In this document: piece by piece, positions 49,657 to 59,146 of the stretch
Numbering within the stretch: the first letter of the stretch is position 1
How the letters are laid out: every line of letters starts with the position of its first letter
NCBI RefSeq assembly: GCF_014207185.1
Contig: NZ_JACHCP010000002.1
Coordinates: forward strand, 558,001-622,000
Source of the DNA: Rhodanobacter sp. A1T4
GTDB taxonomy: Bacteria > Pseudomonadota > Gammaproteobacteria > Xanthomonadales > Rhodanobacteraceae
Direction: 5' to 3'
DNA length: 64,000 bases
Notes under the pieces: generated by a model
What the model saw: only the letters and a program-made list of their open reading frames with translations
Database searches by the model: none
Told to the model about the DNA's origin: nothing
Made by a program: the position numbers and the translations under genes

Positions 49657-51330
49657 TCAACCTCTTTCAACAGTCGTGTGGTGAAAGCTACTTGTAGCGC
49701 CGCGGATATCCGACGGCTGCAACGATGCAAACCACAGGCCGTATCCAGGCAGACGCAGTTGCCCATCGTGAAGCGTGCCCTGTAGCAAACCGTGCCCACT
49801 CAGAGCCTCGGCAAAGCCGTTGACCGGCACGCAAATATCGATGGTGGCATCGGCGAGGTTGAACACTGCCAGCAACGTCTCACCCTGGAAACTCCGAGTG
49901 AACGCAAGGACGGGCTCCGCCATCTCGATGAACTGGATATCACCCCAACGCAACGCCGGCTGCGACTGCCGCCAGTGCATGAAGGCGCGAAAGCCGTTGA
50001 GTACGGAATGCGAGTCACCTTCCTGTCGACTCACGGCGCTCGCGCGATGCTCTTCCGCCACCGGCAACCACGGCGTGCCATCGCTGAAACCGGCGTTTGC
50101 GCTATCGCTCCAGGGCATCGGCGTACGGCAGCCATCGCGCCCCTTGAATTGTGGCCAGAAGGCGATGCCGTAAGGATCACGCAACGCATCGAACGGCAAA
50201 TCGGCTTCGGTCAGTCCCAGCTCCTCGCCCTGATAGATGCAGACCGAACCACGCAGCGAACAGACCAGCGCCGTGAGCAAATTGGCCAGCGGCACGACAG
50301 GTTTGCCCTTGCCCCAACGCGAAAGTACACGTTCCACGTCATGGTTGGAGATGGCCCAGCACGGCCAGCCTTCGGTCATCTGCGACTCGAGTGTCTGCAC
50401 TGTGTCGCGGATATAGCCCGCACTGAAATCGTCGGTCAACAGCTCGAAGCTGTAACCCATGTGCAGCCGATGATGCTGAGTGTATTCGGCCATCGTCGCC
50501 AGCGAGTCCTCCGAGGAAATTTCGCCCAGCGCTGCGACATCTGTATAGCCATCCATCAATGCGCGCAGTTCGCCGAGAAAGGCCAGGTTTTCCGGCTGCG
50601 TGTTATTGTAGTAGTGATACTGGAACGCGTAGGGATTATCCGCACTGAAACCGCGACCGATGCGCTTCTCTTTCGGCTTGGGCGGGTTGTCGCGCAGCTG
50701 GCGATCGTGGAAGCAGAAGTTGATCGCATCCAGGCGTACGCCATCGACGCCCTTGTCCAGCCAGAACCGCACGCTATCGAGTATCGCTGCGCGCACCTGC
50801 GGATGATGAAAATTCAGATCCGGCTGCGCTGCCAGAAAATTGTGCAGATAGTACTGGCCACGCCGCGGCTCCCATTGCCAGGCCGAACCGCCGAACAGCG
50901 ACAGCCAGTTGTTCGGTGGACTGCCGTCATCGCGCGCATCGGCCCACACGTACCAGTCCGCTCTCGCATTGTCGCGACTTTCGCGACTCTCACGAAACCA
51001 CGCGTGCTCGACCGATGTATGACTGAGCACCTGGTCGATCATTACTTTCAGGCCGAGCCCATGCGCCTTGGCGAGCAGACGATCGAAATCCGCCAGCGTG
51101 CCGAACAAGGGATCGACGTCACGATAGTCGGCAATGTCATAACCGAAATCAGCCATCGGCGACTTGAAGAATGGCGAAATCCAGATCGCATCCACACCGA
51201 GGCTCGCCACGTAGTCGAGCCGATCGATGATTCCCGGCAGATCACCTACACCATCGGCGTTGGTGTCGAGAAAGCTGCGCGGATAGATCTGATAGATGAC
51301 GGCACCGCGCCACCAGCATGCGTCGGACAT
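49657..51330 (-). CDS. Alpha-glucosidase, GH13_23-type
   Basis: A 557-residue cytoplasmic enzyme (no signal) closely resembling Xanthomonas alpha-glucosidase XgtA: W-W-R-G-A-V-I-Y-Q-I-Y-P-R-S-F-L-D, M-I-D-Q-V-L-S-H-T-S-V-E-H, nucleophile Asp in G-V-R-L-D-A-I-N-F, acid Glu in A-A-L-G-E-I-S-S-E-D, S-N-H-D-V-E-R, and G-C-R-T-P-M-P-W. It hydrolyses alpha-1,4-linked maltose-type substrates. The start at 51330 gives the XgtA-like N-terminus; a longer frame to 51366 exists. It is divergent from the TonB receptor at 51779. Confidence 0.93.
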   Translation of the reverse strand: MSDACWWRGAVIYQIYPRSFLDTNADGVGDLPGIIDRLDYVASLGVDAIWISPFFKSPMADFGYDIADYRDVDPLFGTLADFDRLLAKAHGLGLKVMIDQVLSHTSVEHAWFRESRESRDNARADWYVWADARDDGSPPNNWLSLFGGSAWQWEPRRGQYYLHNFLAAQPDLNFHHPQVRAAILDSVRFWLDKGVDGVRLDAINFCFHDRQLRDNPPKPKEKRIGRGFSADNPYAFQYHYYNNTQPENLAFLGELRALMDGYTDVAALGEISSEDSLATMAEYTQHHRLHMGYSFELLTDDFSAGYIRDTVQTLESQMTEGWPCWAISNHDVERVLSRWGKGKPVVPLANLLTALVCSLRGSVCIYQGEELGLTEADLPFDALRDPYGIAFWPQFKGRDGCRTPMPWSDSANAGFSDGTPWLPVAEEHRASAVSRQEGDSHSVLNGFRAFMHWRQSQPALRWGDIQFIEMAEPVLAFTRSFQGETLLAVFNLADATIDICVPVNGFAEALSGHGLLQGTLHDGQLRLPGYGLWFASLQPSDIRGATSSFHHTTVERG

Positions 51331-51778
51331 TGAACAAAACCCCATGACATGAACCGGCCGTGCCATGCAGGCGCTCGTCGGCGAATGGCAGCAGCTTAGC
51401 GGCAGCCTCGTGACATCACGCAGGGGTCTGCATACGTATTCATTCGTGCTGCGATTGCGTCACGCCATGGAGCGTACAGGTCGAACAGCTCTCCGGAAAT
51501 ATCGGGCAGATGTCCGGAACATCACCTACGGCAAGCCGTTTGCACAGCCATCGCTCATCCGGAAATTCGAACAGCGCGCATCATGCTGCACTGCGATCTG
51601 TCGTTTGGTGCAGCCGTGATGAATACGTATGCAGAAACTGGTGACTCGTGGAATGCCGGCCCTACCATGCCGGCACGCCGCTGGAGATCACCAACCAGTG
51701 CAATCTGCCACCATCGCCAACAGGCATGGGGTAGCAAGCGTCCAAGCAACAACGACATTTTCGTGGGGAGACGAGAAC
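51331..51778. other. Divergent intergenic region, alpha-glucosidase / TonB receptor
   Basis: About 450 bases between the alpha-glucosidase and receptor starts. Short frames inside it look like chance ORFs. A ribosome site GGGGAG lies just before the receptor start. I find no clear palindrome or copy of the TGCAATCGATTGCA operator, so control by the sux repressor is not supported here. Confidence 0.4.
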
Positions 51779-54685
51779 ATGCTACTGAAACGCAACGTGA
51801 TGGCCGTGGCGCTGATATCTGCCGGGATGTGCTTCACCGCTGCTGTCAAGGCGACGCCCACCGATAACAACACCGCGCCGGCCAACACACCCGCAACGCC
51901 GGCCGCCCAGGCATCCGCGCCGCAGGATGCCAGTGGGCCGGCAAGCAATGATCCGAAAAAGAAAGACACCAGCAAAGACAAACTCGCCAAGAGCCTCGAC
52001 GCGATCACGGTCACTGGCTACAGCAAGGGCGCCGAGGCTGCAATCGACATCCAGCGTTATGCCGACACCATCCAGAACGTAGTGACGTCTGCAGACATCG
52101 GCGGCTTGCCGGACCAGTCGATCGCCGACTCGCTGACGCGCCTGCCTGGCGTGAGTGCCGAACGCATCGCAGGCCAGGCATCGCAGATCAATATCCGCGG
52201 CCTCTCGGGCAACTTTATCCAAACCACGCTTGATGGTCGCGAGCAGCCCTCGACCAGCGGCAGCAATTACATCCAATTCGACCAGTACCCGTCCGAGCTG
52301 ATCAACATGGCCACGGTGTACAAGTCCTCGCAGGCGTCGCTGGTCACCGGCGGCGTGGCCGGCACCATTGCCATGCAGACGGCCGATCCTCTGCAGGCTC
52401 CCAAGGAGCAGAACTTCAACCTCGACGCACGCGGCAGCTACGACGGCACCGCGCACGACGTGTCTGGTGCCAACGCGCTTGGCTATCGCCTGAGCGCTGC
52501 CTACCAGGGCAAGTTCCTCGACGATACGCTGGGTGTTGGCCTGGGCGTGGCGCAGATGTACCAGCCGCATGTGGCCGAGCAGTTCGTGGGCGAGGCTTCC
52601 GATGGCGCGGTCTACAAGATGAACTCCAGCGCCAACTCGCCCTCGGGTTACCTGCCCGAGGGCATCCAGTTGCAGCAGAACGGCGGCGAAGAGCGTCGTA
52701 CCGGTGAAGTCGCCACCATCGTGTGGAAGCCCACCGATGAGCTGAAGTTCACCGGCGACGGTTTCTACTCCAAATTCGACAACGAGTCGTTCGGCTATGG
52801 CCTGCGCTCGCAGAACTTCTACGGCAACAACGCGCAGATCACCAACCCGGTGTTCAGCTCACTGGGTACACTGATCGGCGGCACGGTAAGCAGCAATCCG
52901 ACCGGCGTTGGCGGCAACCAGTTCTCCAATGAGACCACCGCCGATAATTACTCGACCACCACTAATGTGCTCTCCGGTGGCCTGAACATGAAGTGGGATC
53001 ACGACCGCTGGCACGTCGATGCCGACGTTTCGCTGTCGCGCGCGACCAGCAACGACATCAACGTGGATACCACGGCCGATCCGTACAGCGGCTTGGGCAC
53101 GGCCAATCCGCAGCTGATGCCGCAGTCGGTGACGTACATGCTGAAGGGTGGCAACATCGGCACGGCGTCGTTCGCCAACCCTGGCCTGTACACCAACCTC
53201 AACGACATGGGGTTATCGCGTTACGGCGTGTACCCATACATCTATCACGACAAGATGAAGGCATTCCGCACCAGCGTGAAGTACGACCTGCCCGACAGCT
53301 CCTGGCTGTCGGCGCTGGAAGCTGGTGTCTATCTGAACAACCACAACTACGAGGCCGACCGCGAGGCTTACGTCTACGGTTCGGAGTGGAACACCTCGCC
53401 GGTGGCGGGCGAGCCGCCGCTGAGCATTCCGGCAGCTGACGCCAAGGTCACCTGCTGGAAGGGTCAGTTCTCCGGCCTGCCGTGCTTCCTGACGCTCAAT
53501 GCACCGGCCATCCTGGCAGCACACGGCATCACCGCCAATCCGGTGAAGGACATCAACACCCAGAACTGGACGTACGTCCAGAGCGGCACGGTCGAAGAGA
53601 AGACCCACGACCTGTTCTTCATGGCCGACATCGACGCCCAGGTGTTCGGCCACGAGCTGACCGGCAACGTCGGCGTGCGCGTCTCGCATCAGTCGCAGTA
53701 CAGCAACGGTCTGCAGCAGGTGGGCAATGGCGCGGGCATTCCGATCACCGATGGCAATGGCTACACCAGCGACGACTTCGCGCCGCTGACCGTCGGCAAG
53801 ACCTATACCGACTACCTGCCTTCGCTGAATCTGATCTATCACCTTACCGACGACGACCAGATGCGCTTCTCGGCCGCCAAGGTGCTGTCGCGCCCGCCGA
53901 TCGACCAGATGCTGGCCGGTGCCGGCTCGTATATAACCAACGGCCAGTACAACGTATACGGCGGTACCAGCCCGCTGCTCAACCCGCTGCGCGCCACGCA
54001 GTACGACCTCGACTACGAGCACTACTTTGACGATTCGTCAGGCGCGCTCACCGCAGGTGTGTTCTTCAAGGACGTGAAGTCGTTCATCCAGCAAGTCACC
54101 TACAACAACTACGATTTCGCCGCGGCCGGCATCACCGTGCCGATCGACCCGACCACCGGCGTGCCCTACCAGAACGGTGAATTCCAGACAGCCTATAACG
54201 CCAAGGGCGGCCTGGTGCGAGGCCTCGAACTGTCCGGCTCGAAGACGCACTTCCTGCCGGGTATCTGGAGCGGACTGGGTGTGGACGGCAACTTCGCGCT
54301 CACCTCGAGCACGGTGCGTAACCCGACCACCCTCGGTGGCCCCACCACCTATGTCGGCCTGCCGGGCCTGTCCAAGCGCGTGGCCAGCATGGCGGTGTTC
54401 TACGACTACGGCCCGTTCTCGGCACGTCTGTCGGGCAACTACCGTTCGGCGTTCCTCTCCGATACGCAGCTTTCAGTAACCAACCAGCTGGTGACCTTCG
54501 CCGGGGAGACGGTGTTCGACTTTCAGGCGTCGTATAACGTCACCAAGCAGTTGAGCGTGGTCTATCAGTTGCTCAACCTGAGCAACCAGCCGACGCGTAC
54601 CTACTTCGGCGGCAACCCCCAACAGACCGGCACGATCCAGTATTTCGGTCGTACGTCTTACGTGGGTTTGAACCTCAAGCTGTAA
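51779..54685 (+). CDS. TonB-dependent receptor, large maltose-type
   Basis: A 968-residue outer-membrane receptor. Signal peptide (A-V-A-L-I-S-A-G-M-C-F-T-A-A-V-K-A), Pro/Ala linker, TonB box-like region S-L-D-A-I-T-V-T-G-Y, plug with G-G-L-P-D-Q-S-I-A-D-S-L-T-R-L-P-G-V-S and I-N-I-R-G-L-S-G-N-F-I-Q-T-T, and barrel ending F-G-R-T-S-Y-V-G-L-N-L-K-L. This size is typical of receptors for maltodextrins and other glycans in Xanthomonadales and Caulobacter. The start 51779 is supported by GGGGAG; it faces the alpha-glucosidase gene, hence the likely substrate (inference). Confidence 0.9.
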   Translation: MLLKRNVMAVALISAGMCFTAAVKATPTDNNTAPANTPATPAAQASAPQDASGPASNDPKKKDTSKDKLAKSLDAITVTGYSKGAEAAIDIQRYADTIQNVVTSADIGGLPDQSIADSLTRLPGVSAERIAGQASQINIRGLSGNFIQTTLDGREQPSTSGSNYIQFDQYPSELINMATVYKSSQASLVTGGVAGTIAMQTADPLQAPKEQNFNLDARGSYDGTAHDVSGANALGYRLSAAYQGKFLDDTLGVGLGVAQMYQPHVAEQFVGEASDGAVYKMNSSANSPSGYLPEGIQLQQNGGEERRTGEVATIVWKPTDELKFTGDGFYSKFDNESFGYGLRSQNFYGNNAQITNPVFSSLGTLIGGTVSSNPTGVGGNQFSNETTADNYSTTTNVLSGGLNMKWDHDRWHVDADVSLSRATSNDINVDTTADPYSGLGTANPQLMPQSVTYMLKGGNIGTASFANPGLYTNLNDMGLSRYGVYPYIYHDKMKAFRTSVKYDLPDSSWLSALEAGVYLNNHNYEADREAYVYGSEWNTSPVAGEPPLSIPAADAKVTCWKGQFSGLPCFLTLNAPAILAAHGITANPVKDINTQNWTYVQSGTVEEKTHDLFFMADIDAQVFGHELTGNVGVRVSHQSQYSNGLQQVGNGAGIPITDGNGYTSDDFAPLTVGKTYTDYLPSLNLIYHLTDDDQMRFSAAKVLSRPPIDQMLAGAGSYITNGQYNVYGGTSPLLNPLRATQYDLDYEHYFDDSSGALTAGVFFKDVKSFIQQVTYNNYDFAAAGITVPIDPTTGVPYQNGEFQTAYNAKGGLVRGLELSGSKTHFLPGIWSGLGVDGNFALTSSTVRNPTTLGGPTTYVGLPGLSKRVASMAVFYDYGPFSARLSGNYRSAFLSDTQLSVTNQLVTFAGETVFDFQASYNVTKQLSVVYQLLNLSNQPTRTYFGGNPQQTGTIQYFGRTSYVGLNLKL

Positions 54686-54692
54686 TCCAGGC

Positions 54693-54771
54693 CGGGCATC
54701 GTCCCTCACGATGCCCGCTTTGCTTCTCCCCGTCCGGTCCTGGGGCTCTGCTCCTCGGGGCCGGTTTTTTT
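54693..54771 (+). terminator. Two consecutive hairpins ending in a T-run
   Basis: First stem CGGGCATCGT/ACGATGCCCG (54693-54717, loop of five). The second hairpin pairs 54734-54740 with 54758-54764 and is followed by seven T (54765-54771). They lie 8 and 50 bases after the TonB receptor stop and close that transcription unit before the alpha-amylase gene. Confidence 0.8.
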
Positions 54772-54824
54772 CGGCGGATTCGGGCTTGCTGTAGCACCAT
54801 CCGCTAGTGTCCCTGGGAGGCTAT

Positions 54825-56423
54825 ATGTCAAAGCACCGCTCCTTTCTGCACCGCATGCTCGCCGGATGGTTCGCTACCATGCTCGGCGCACCGGTTTGTT
54901 TTGCGCATACCCCATCAGCGCCAGCCCATCACGATGCACGGACAGTCGCGGCACATGGCGAACAATCGTCCGGCGTCTATTACGAGATTTTCGTGCGCGC
55001 ATTCGCCGACAGCAACGGCGACGGCATAGGCGATCTCAATGGCATCACGGCCAAACTCGATTACCTGAAATCGCTGGGCGTGAGCGGCCTCTGGCTGATG
55101 CCGATCAACCCGACGCCGAGCTACCACGGCTACGACATCACCGACTATTACGGCATCAATCCGCAGTACGGCACGGCGGCCGATTTTCAGCACCTGCTGA
55201 GCGAAGCGCACAAGCGCGGTATCGCGGTGATCATCGACCTAGTGATCAACCACAGCAGTGACCAGCATCCGTGGTTCAAGTCTGCCGTTGATCCAAAGAG
55301 CCGGTATCACGACTGGTACAGCTGGTCGAATGCGCAAACCGACCTGGGCGCTATCAGCGCCACCGACACTCCGGCATGGCACGCTATCGGCGACCAGCAT
55401 TACCTTGGCGTTTTTACCCGCGCGATGCCCGATCTCAATTACGACAACCCCGCCGTGCGTCAGGAGATGATCAAACTCGGCCGCTTCTGGCTGGACAAGG
55501 GCGTGGATGGTTTCCGGCTGGACGCGGCCCAGCACATCTACTTCGACCTCAAGTCGCAGAAGAACGATCCGAAAATCCTGGCCAAGAACATCACCTGGTG
55601 GTCGGACTTCCGTCACGGTATCGATGCCGTGAAACCCGATGCCTACGTCGTCGGCGAAGTGGCGCGCGACAGCGCCAAAGAAATCGCACCCTACTTCAAG
55701 CCGCTAAGCGCAGCATTCGATTTCCCACTGGCCAAGCAGCTGATCGACAGCGCCAAAAGCGAGCGCGCCGGCGATCTCGGTGCACTGCTCGATCGCACCG
55801 AAACCGCGTATCGCAAAGTGACCGGAAAATCCGGTGTCGATGCACCCTTCCTGTCCAACCACGATCAGGATCGAGTGATGAGCCAGCTCGATGGCAACGC
55901 GCAGCACATGCGCATGGCCGCCGCGATGCTGCTGACCTTGCCCGGCCATCCTTTCATCTATTACGGCGAGGAACTGGGCATGCGCGGGCAGAAGCCCGAC
56001 GAAAATATCCGCGAGCCGATGCGCTGGCATCGCGATGATCATGGCGCCGACGAAACGCGCTGGAAAACCTTCAGCGCCGGCGATGGTCCCGACATCTCGG
56101 TGGATGCCGAGCAGACCAACACCGATTCACTGCTGAACTACTACACCACGTTGATCGGCTGGCGCCGTCAGATCAGCGCATTGCGCGACGGCACACTAAG
56201 CAACTGGCCGCAGGCCAATCCACAGATTGTCGCGTGGCAACTGCGCGATGCACACAGCCGCGTACTGGTGGTACACAACCTCTCAGGGACAGCGCAGACC
56301 GTCGATGTGACGCATGCGACGGGACATCGTTTCGGTGCGTTGCAAGAGCAAAGCAACCCAGGCATCACATTGACTCAGGGGCAGCTGCAGATGCCGCCCT
56401 ACAGCAGCGCGATCGTGCGCTGA
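54825..56423 (+). CDS. Alpha-amylase family glycoside hydrolase (GH13), exported
   Basis: A 532-residue hydrolase with an exported N-terminus (F-L-H-R-M-L-A-G-W-F-A-T-M-L-G-A-P-V). The GH13 barrel is present: Y-Y-E-I-F-V-R-A-F-A-D-S-N-G-D-G-I-G-D-L, D-L-V-I-N-H-S, nucleophile Asp in G-F-R-L-D-A-A-Q-H, acid Glu in V-V-G-E-V-A-R-D, and S-N-H-D-Q-D-R. It would act on starch or maltodextrin in the periplasm or outside. The ATG has GGGAGG upstream; a hairpin terminator follows. Exact specificity (amylase, neopullulanase-like) is not settled. Confidence 0.9.
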   Translation: MSKHRSFLHRMLAGWFATMLGAPVCFAHTPSAPAHHDARTVAAHGEQSSGVYYEIFVRAFADSNGDGIGDLNGITAKLDYLKSLGVSGLWLMPINPTPSYHGYDITDYYGINPQYGTAADFQHLLSEAHKRGIAVIIDLVINHSSDQHPWFKSAVDPKSRYHDWYSWSNAQTDLGAISATDTPAWHAIGDQHYLGVFTRAMPDLNYDNPAVRQEMIKLGRFWLDKGVDGFRLDAAQHIYFDLKSQKNDPKILAKNITWWSDFRHGIDAVKPDAYVVGEVARDSAKEIAPYFKPLSAAFDFPLAKQLIDSAKSERAGDLGALLDRTETAYRKVTGKSGVDAPFLSNHDQDRVMSQLDGNAQHMRMAAAMLLTLPGHPFIYYGEELGMRGQKPDENIREPMRWHRDDHGADETRWKTFSAGDGPDISVDAEQTNTDSLLNYYTTLIGWRRQISALRDGTLSNWPQANPQIVAWQLRDAHSRVLVVHNLSGTAQTVDVTHATGHRFGALQEQSNPGITLTQGQLQMPPYSSAIVR

Positions 56424-56453
56424 AATCGTTGCCGGCAACTCTGTTCAAAACAA

Positions 56454-56482
56454 AAGGCCTCTCCCAAATCGGGAGAGGCCTT
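56454..56482. terminator. Hairpin terminator between convergent genes
   Basis: Arms AAGGCCTCTCCC and GGGAGAGGCCTT with a 5-base loop; an A-rich stretch precedes the left arm, giving a T-rich tail on the minus strand. It serves the convergent alpha-amylase and TonB receptor genes. Confidence 0.82.
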
Positions 56483-56527
56483 CATGTTTGCGCTGACACA
56501 CTTTGCGGTCGAACGATCCGGTGAGGT

Positions 56528-59011
56528 CTAAAAGAAGCTCGCAGAGAACGTCACGAAAAACTGCCGTGGCGGAATCGGATAAGTGTTGTAGGTTCCCGAT
56601 GCCGCTCCGACCACCACCTCGTAGGCACCCTTCTTCTGTAGCAGGTTGCTGACGTTCAAGCTGATCTTGGCGTCGTGCAGAATCCCGAAGGAACCCGGTA
56701 TCGCATAGCTGGCCTGCGCGCTGAGCAGAAAGTAGCTCGGTACCGACAAATCGTTGGTATAAGTCGCATAAACCTTGCCGACATAGTCACCGACCAACTG
56801 CCCGCTGATCGCACCGTAGTTCGCGCTGAGGATGAACTTGTTCAACCACTCCGGGCTGCCCGGCACATTCTTGCCTGAGGTCGGCACGACCGTAGTGCCG
56901 CTGAGATAGTTGTCGTTGTACTGCGACTGGTTGTACGACAGCGCATCGTAAAAGCTGAAGTGATCGCCAAAGTGCAACGTGCCCGCGATATCCACGCCGT
57001 TGGTCGTCACGCTGCCCACGTTGGCGATGATTGGCGCACCACCGACGATGGACGAAATCACCGGCGTCGGGCTGATCGACAGCAGGCGGTTGGAGAAGTC
57101 GACGTGATAGACGCTGACCTGGCCGTCTATACCGCTGATCGGACCGAAATTGAAATCATGCTGCGAACGCAGGCCCAGCTCTTCGGTCCATGAAGTTTCC
57201 GGCGATACGTTCTGCTTGAACTGCTCGAACGCGGCCTGGCTACCCAGGCTCCACGGTGACAGTCCACCCGCACCGTAGGTAATGAACTGGCGCGTGTTTT
57301 TCTGGACGTTGGCGAACAGCTGATCCTGGCTGGTGATATCCCAGGTCGCGCCGATCTGCGGCAGAAACTTCTGACGCGTATCGATCGTGCCTACCGGCAG
57401 CTGGGTGACACCTACCGTCGAACCCGGCAGCGGCTGCGTTGGCACCTGGCCATTGGCGAACTGGAAGCTCGATTTGAAGCCGGCCTGCAGGGTGATCTCC
57501 GGCGTAATGAACCACTGGTCGGACACGTACGGCTGCACGACCTGCGTACGATTCTCGACGTTGTACTGTGTGATCAGCGGCTGCAGGCTGTCGTTGGGAC
57601 GCTGATACGGCGACGTTGGATCGTTGACGTCAAGCGCATACCAGCGACGGTACTGGCCCGAACGATTCAGCTCATACCAGACACCCGCATCAAGCTGGTT
57701 GTTGCCGGCCACCCAGTCCACACTGGAGAGAAAGCCGCGACGATTGATGTCGTATTCGGTCGTGCGCGTGGCGTAACCCGAATTGCCGAATACCTGCTTG
57801 AGGTTCTGACCCGGGTAGTAAACGCTGAATAATGCGGGCAACCCGGCCACCTGGATCGGACCGGCGACCACACCGACGCCGTCATTGTGGTGGTAGTAAA
57901 TCTGGTTGGACCAGGTGACGCCATCACTGATTTTCCAGTCGTATTTGGCATACGTCAGATAATCGGTGCGCTGGGCGTCGCTGTAGTAGTTGCGATAGTT
58001 GTTGCCCGCCGACGCGGGCGGCGCGCCATTGGCGCCAAGGTAGGCCAGCGCATAGGGAAAGTTCGGATAAGTGAAAGCACGGGTATAGGGCAGCACCGTG
58101 CCCTGTCCTGCAGCCGTGCCGTGATAAATGCTGTCCTCGTTTGGCTCGACCTTGTCCGAGTAATCGGCAAACAGGGTGAGCTTGCCATTGCTGTCGTCAT
58201 GGACGAATTTGCCGTCAGCCTGCACACCGCGCTGATGACCAGCGAAATCCCATGCGCGCTGGTCCTGATTGACGATCGAGCCATAGGCCGAGTTGCCGTC
58301 GCCGAAGTTGCCTGTGTCGTAACGCAGATATGTGCGCGTCGCCGAGTAGCTGCCGAAGGTCTGCGCAAACTTGAGGCCCGCTTCCTTGGCCGGATCGCTG
58401 GAAAGCGTGGTGACCGTACCGCCCAGATTGGAGGTCGACGCTGTCGACAGGTCGCCTGCACCGGATGCCAGAGTCACCGAGCCGACGTCTTCGCTGATCA
58501 CCGCTCGCTGCGGCGACAGACCGTTGTAGTTGCCGTACTGCTGATCGCCCAGCGGTACGCCATCCATCGTGTAGCCCAACTGCTGCGTGCTGAAACCATG
58601 CACGAACAGCTGCGTGTTCTGCTCGTTGTTGCCCCACGGATCGGCCGTGAGATAGAGCACGCCAGGCAGGGTCTGGATCGCTTTCAACGGGCTGGCGCCG
58701 GGCTGGATTTTCTGGATTTCCTTGCCGGTCAGCGACACCGCCGAGCGCGTGCTCTTGGCGCTTACGACTACCGAGTCGAGCTGCTTGGCCGACGCGCTGG
58801 AACTGGATGCCGGGGCGTCCTGTGCAGCCGTCGGAGCGGCTGCAGGCGCAACGCCTGCCGGGGTGACATCGGCGGGCGTCGCCAGCACTTCGGTCGCGCC
58901 CACGTTGGTGGCAATCCATGGCGCGGTTATCAAGGCGGTGGCGATGGCGGCGGCGAGCAGCCGGGCACGGTACGGCCGCACGAAAGATCGCGCGGGTTCT
59001 AACTTCAACAT
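56528..59011 (-). CDS. TonB-dependent receptor
   Basis: An 827-residue outer-membrane receptor. Signal peptide (L-L-A-A-A-I-A-T-A-L-I-T-A-P-W), Ala/Pro linker, then plug (L-D-S-V-V-V-S-A-K-S-T-R-S, A-I-Q-T-L-P-G-V-L-Y-L, G-Y-T-M-D-G-V-P-L-G) and barrel; the C-terminal residues F-F-V-T-F-S-A-S-F-F fit outer-membrane assembly. Substrate unknown: location beside amylase suggests a glycan, but its plug differs from the two other receptors in the window. The start at 59011 follows GGAGGCCGCAAA. The antiporter gene lies 135 bases upstream on the same strand. Confidence 0.88.
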   Translation of the reverse strand: MLKLEPARSFVRPYRARLLAAAIATALITAPWIATNVGATEVLATPADVTPAGVAPAAAPTAAQDAPASSSSASAKQLDSVVVSAKSTRSAVSLTGKEIQKIQPGASPLKAIQTLPGVLYLTADPWGNNEQNTQLFVHGFSTQQLGYTMDGVPLGDQQYGNYNGLSPQRAVISEDVGSVTLASGAGDLSTASTSNLGGTVTTLSSDPAKEAGLKFAQTFGSYSATRTYLRYDTGNFGDGNSAYGSIVNQDQRAWDFAGHQRGVQADGKFVHDDSNGKLTLFADYSDKVEPNEDSIYHGTAAGQGTVLPYTRAFTYPNFPYALAYLGANGAPPASAGNNYRNYYSDAQRTDYLTYAKYDWKISDGVTWSNQIYYHHNDGVGVVAGPIQVAGLPALFSVYYPGQNLKQVFGNSGYATRTTEYDINRRGFLSSVDWVAGNNQLDAGVWYELNRSGQYRRWYALDVNDPTSPYQRPNDSLQPLITQYNVENRTQVVQPYVSDQWFITPEITLQAGFKSSFQFANGQVPTQPLPGSTVGVTQLPVGTIDTRQKFLPQIGATWDITSQDQLFANVQKNTRQFITYGAGGLSPWSLGSQAAFEQFKQNVSPETSWTEELGLRSQHDFNFGPISGIDGQVSVYHVDFSNRLLSISPTPVISSIVGGAPIIANVGSVTTNGVDIAGTLHFGDHFSFYDALSYNQSQYNDNYLSGTTVVPTSGKNVPGSPEWLNKFILSANYGAISGQLVGDYVGKVYATYTNDLSVPSYFLLSAQASYAIPGSFGILHDAKISLNVSNLLQKKGAYEVVVGAASGTYNTYPIPPRQFFVTFSASFF

Positions 59012-59146
59012 TTTGCGGCCTCCAATGACGCGGCCGGCACAACGCACGGCCGCCATACAACGCCGGCCCTCAGGCCCGACGCAACATCCTGCGAATGCTA
59101 GGCAGGCGGTATGTCATGGCGACTCAATTAAAGTTACAAAACGATG

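Noticed and set aside
49792-51333. 513-codon plus-strand frame opposite the alpha-glucosidase
   Set aside because: Antisense shadow of a strongly conserved GH13 gene.
51365-51619. 84-codon plus-strand frame between alpha-glucosidase and TonB receptor
   Set aside because: Overlaps the 5' end of the divergent gene region, has no ribosome site and a random-looking product.
57887-59002. 371-codon plus-strand frame opposite a TonB receptor
   Set aside because: Arg-rich, no domain, antisense to a receptor with signal peptide and plug.
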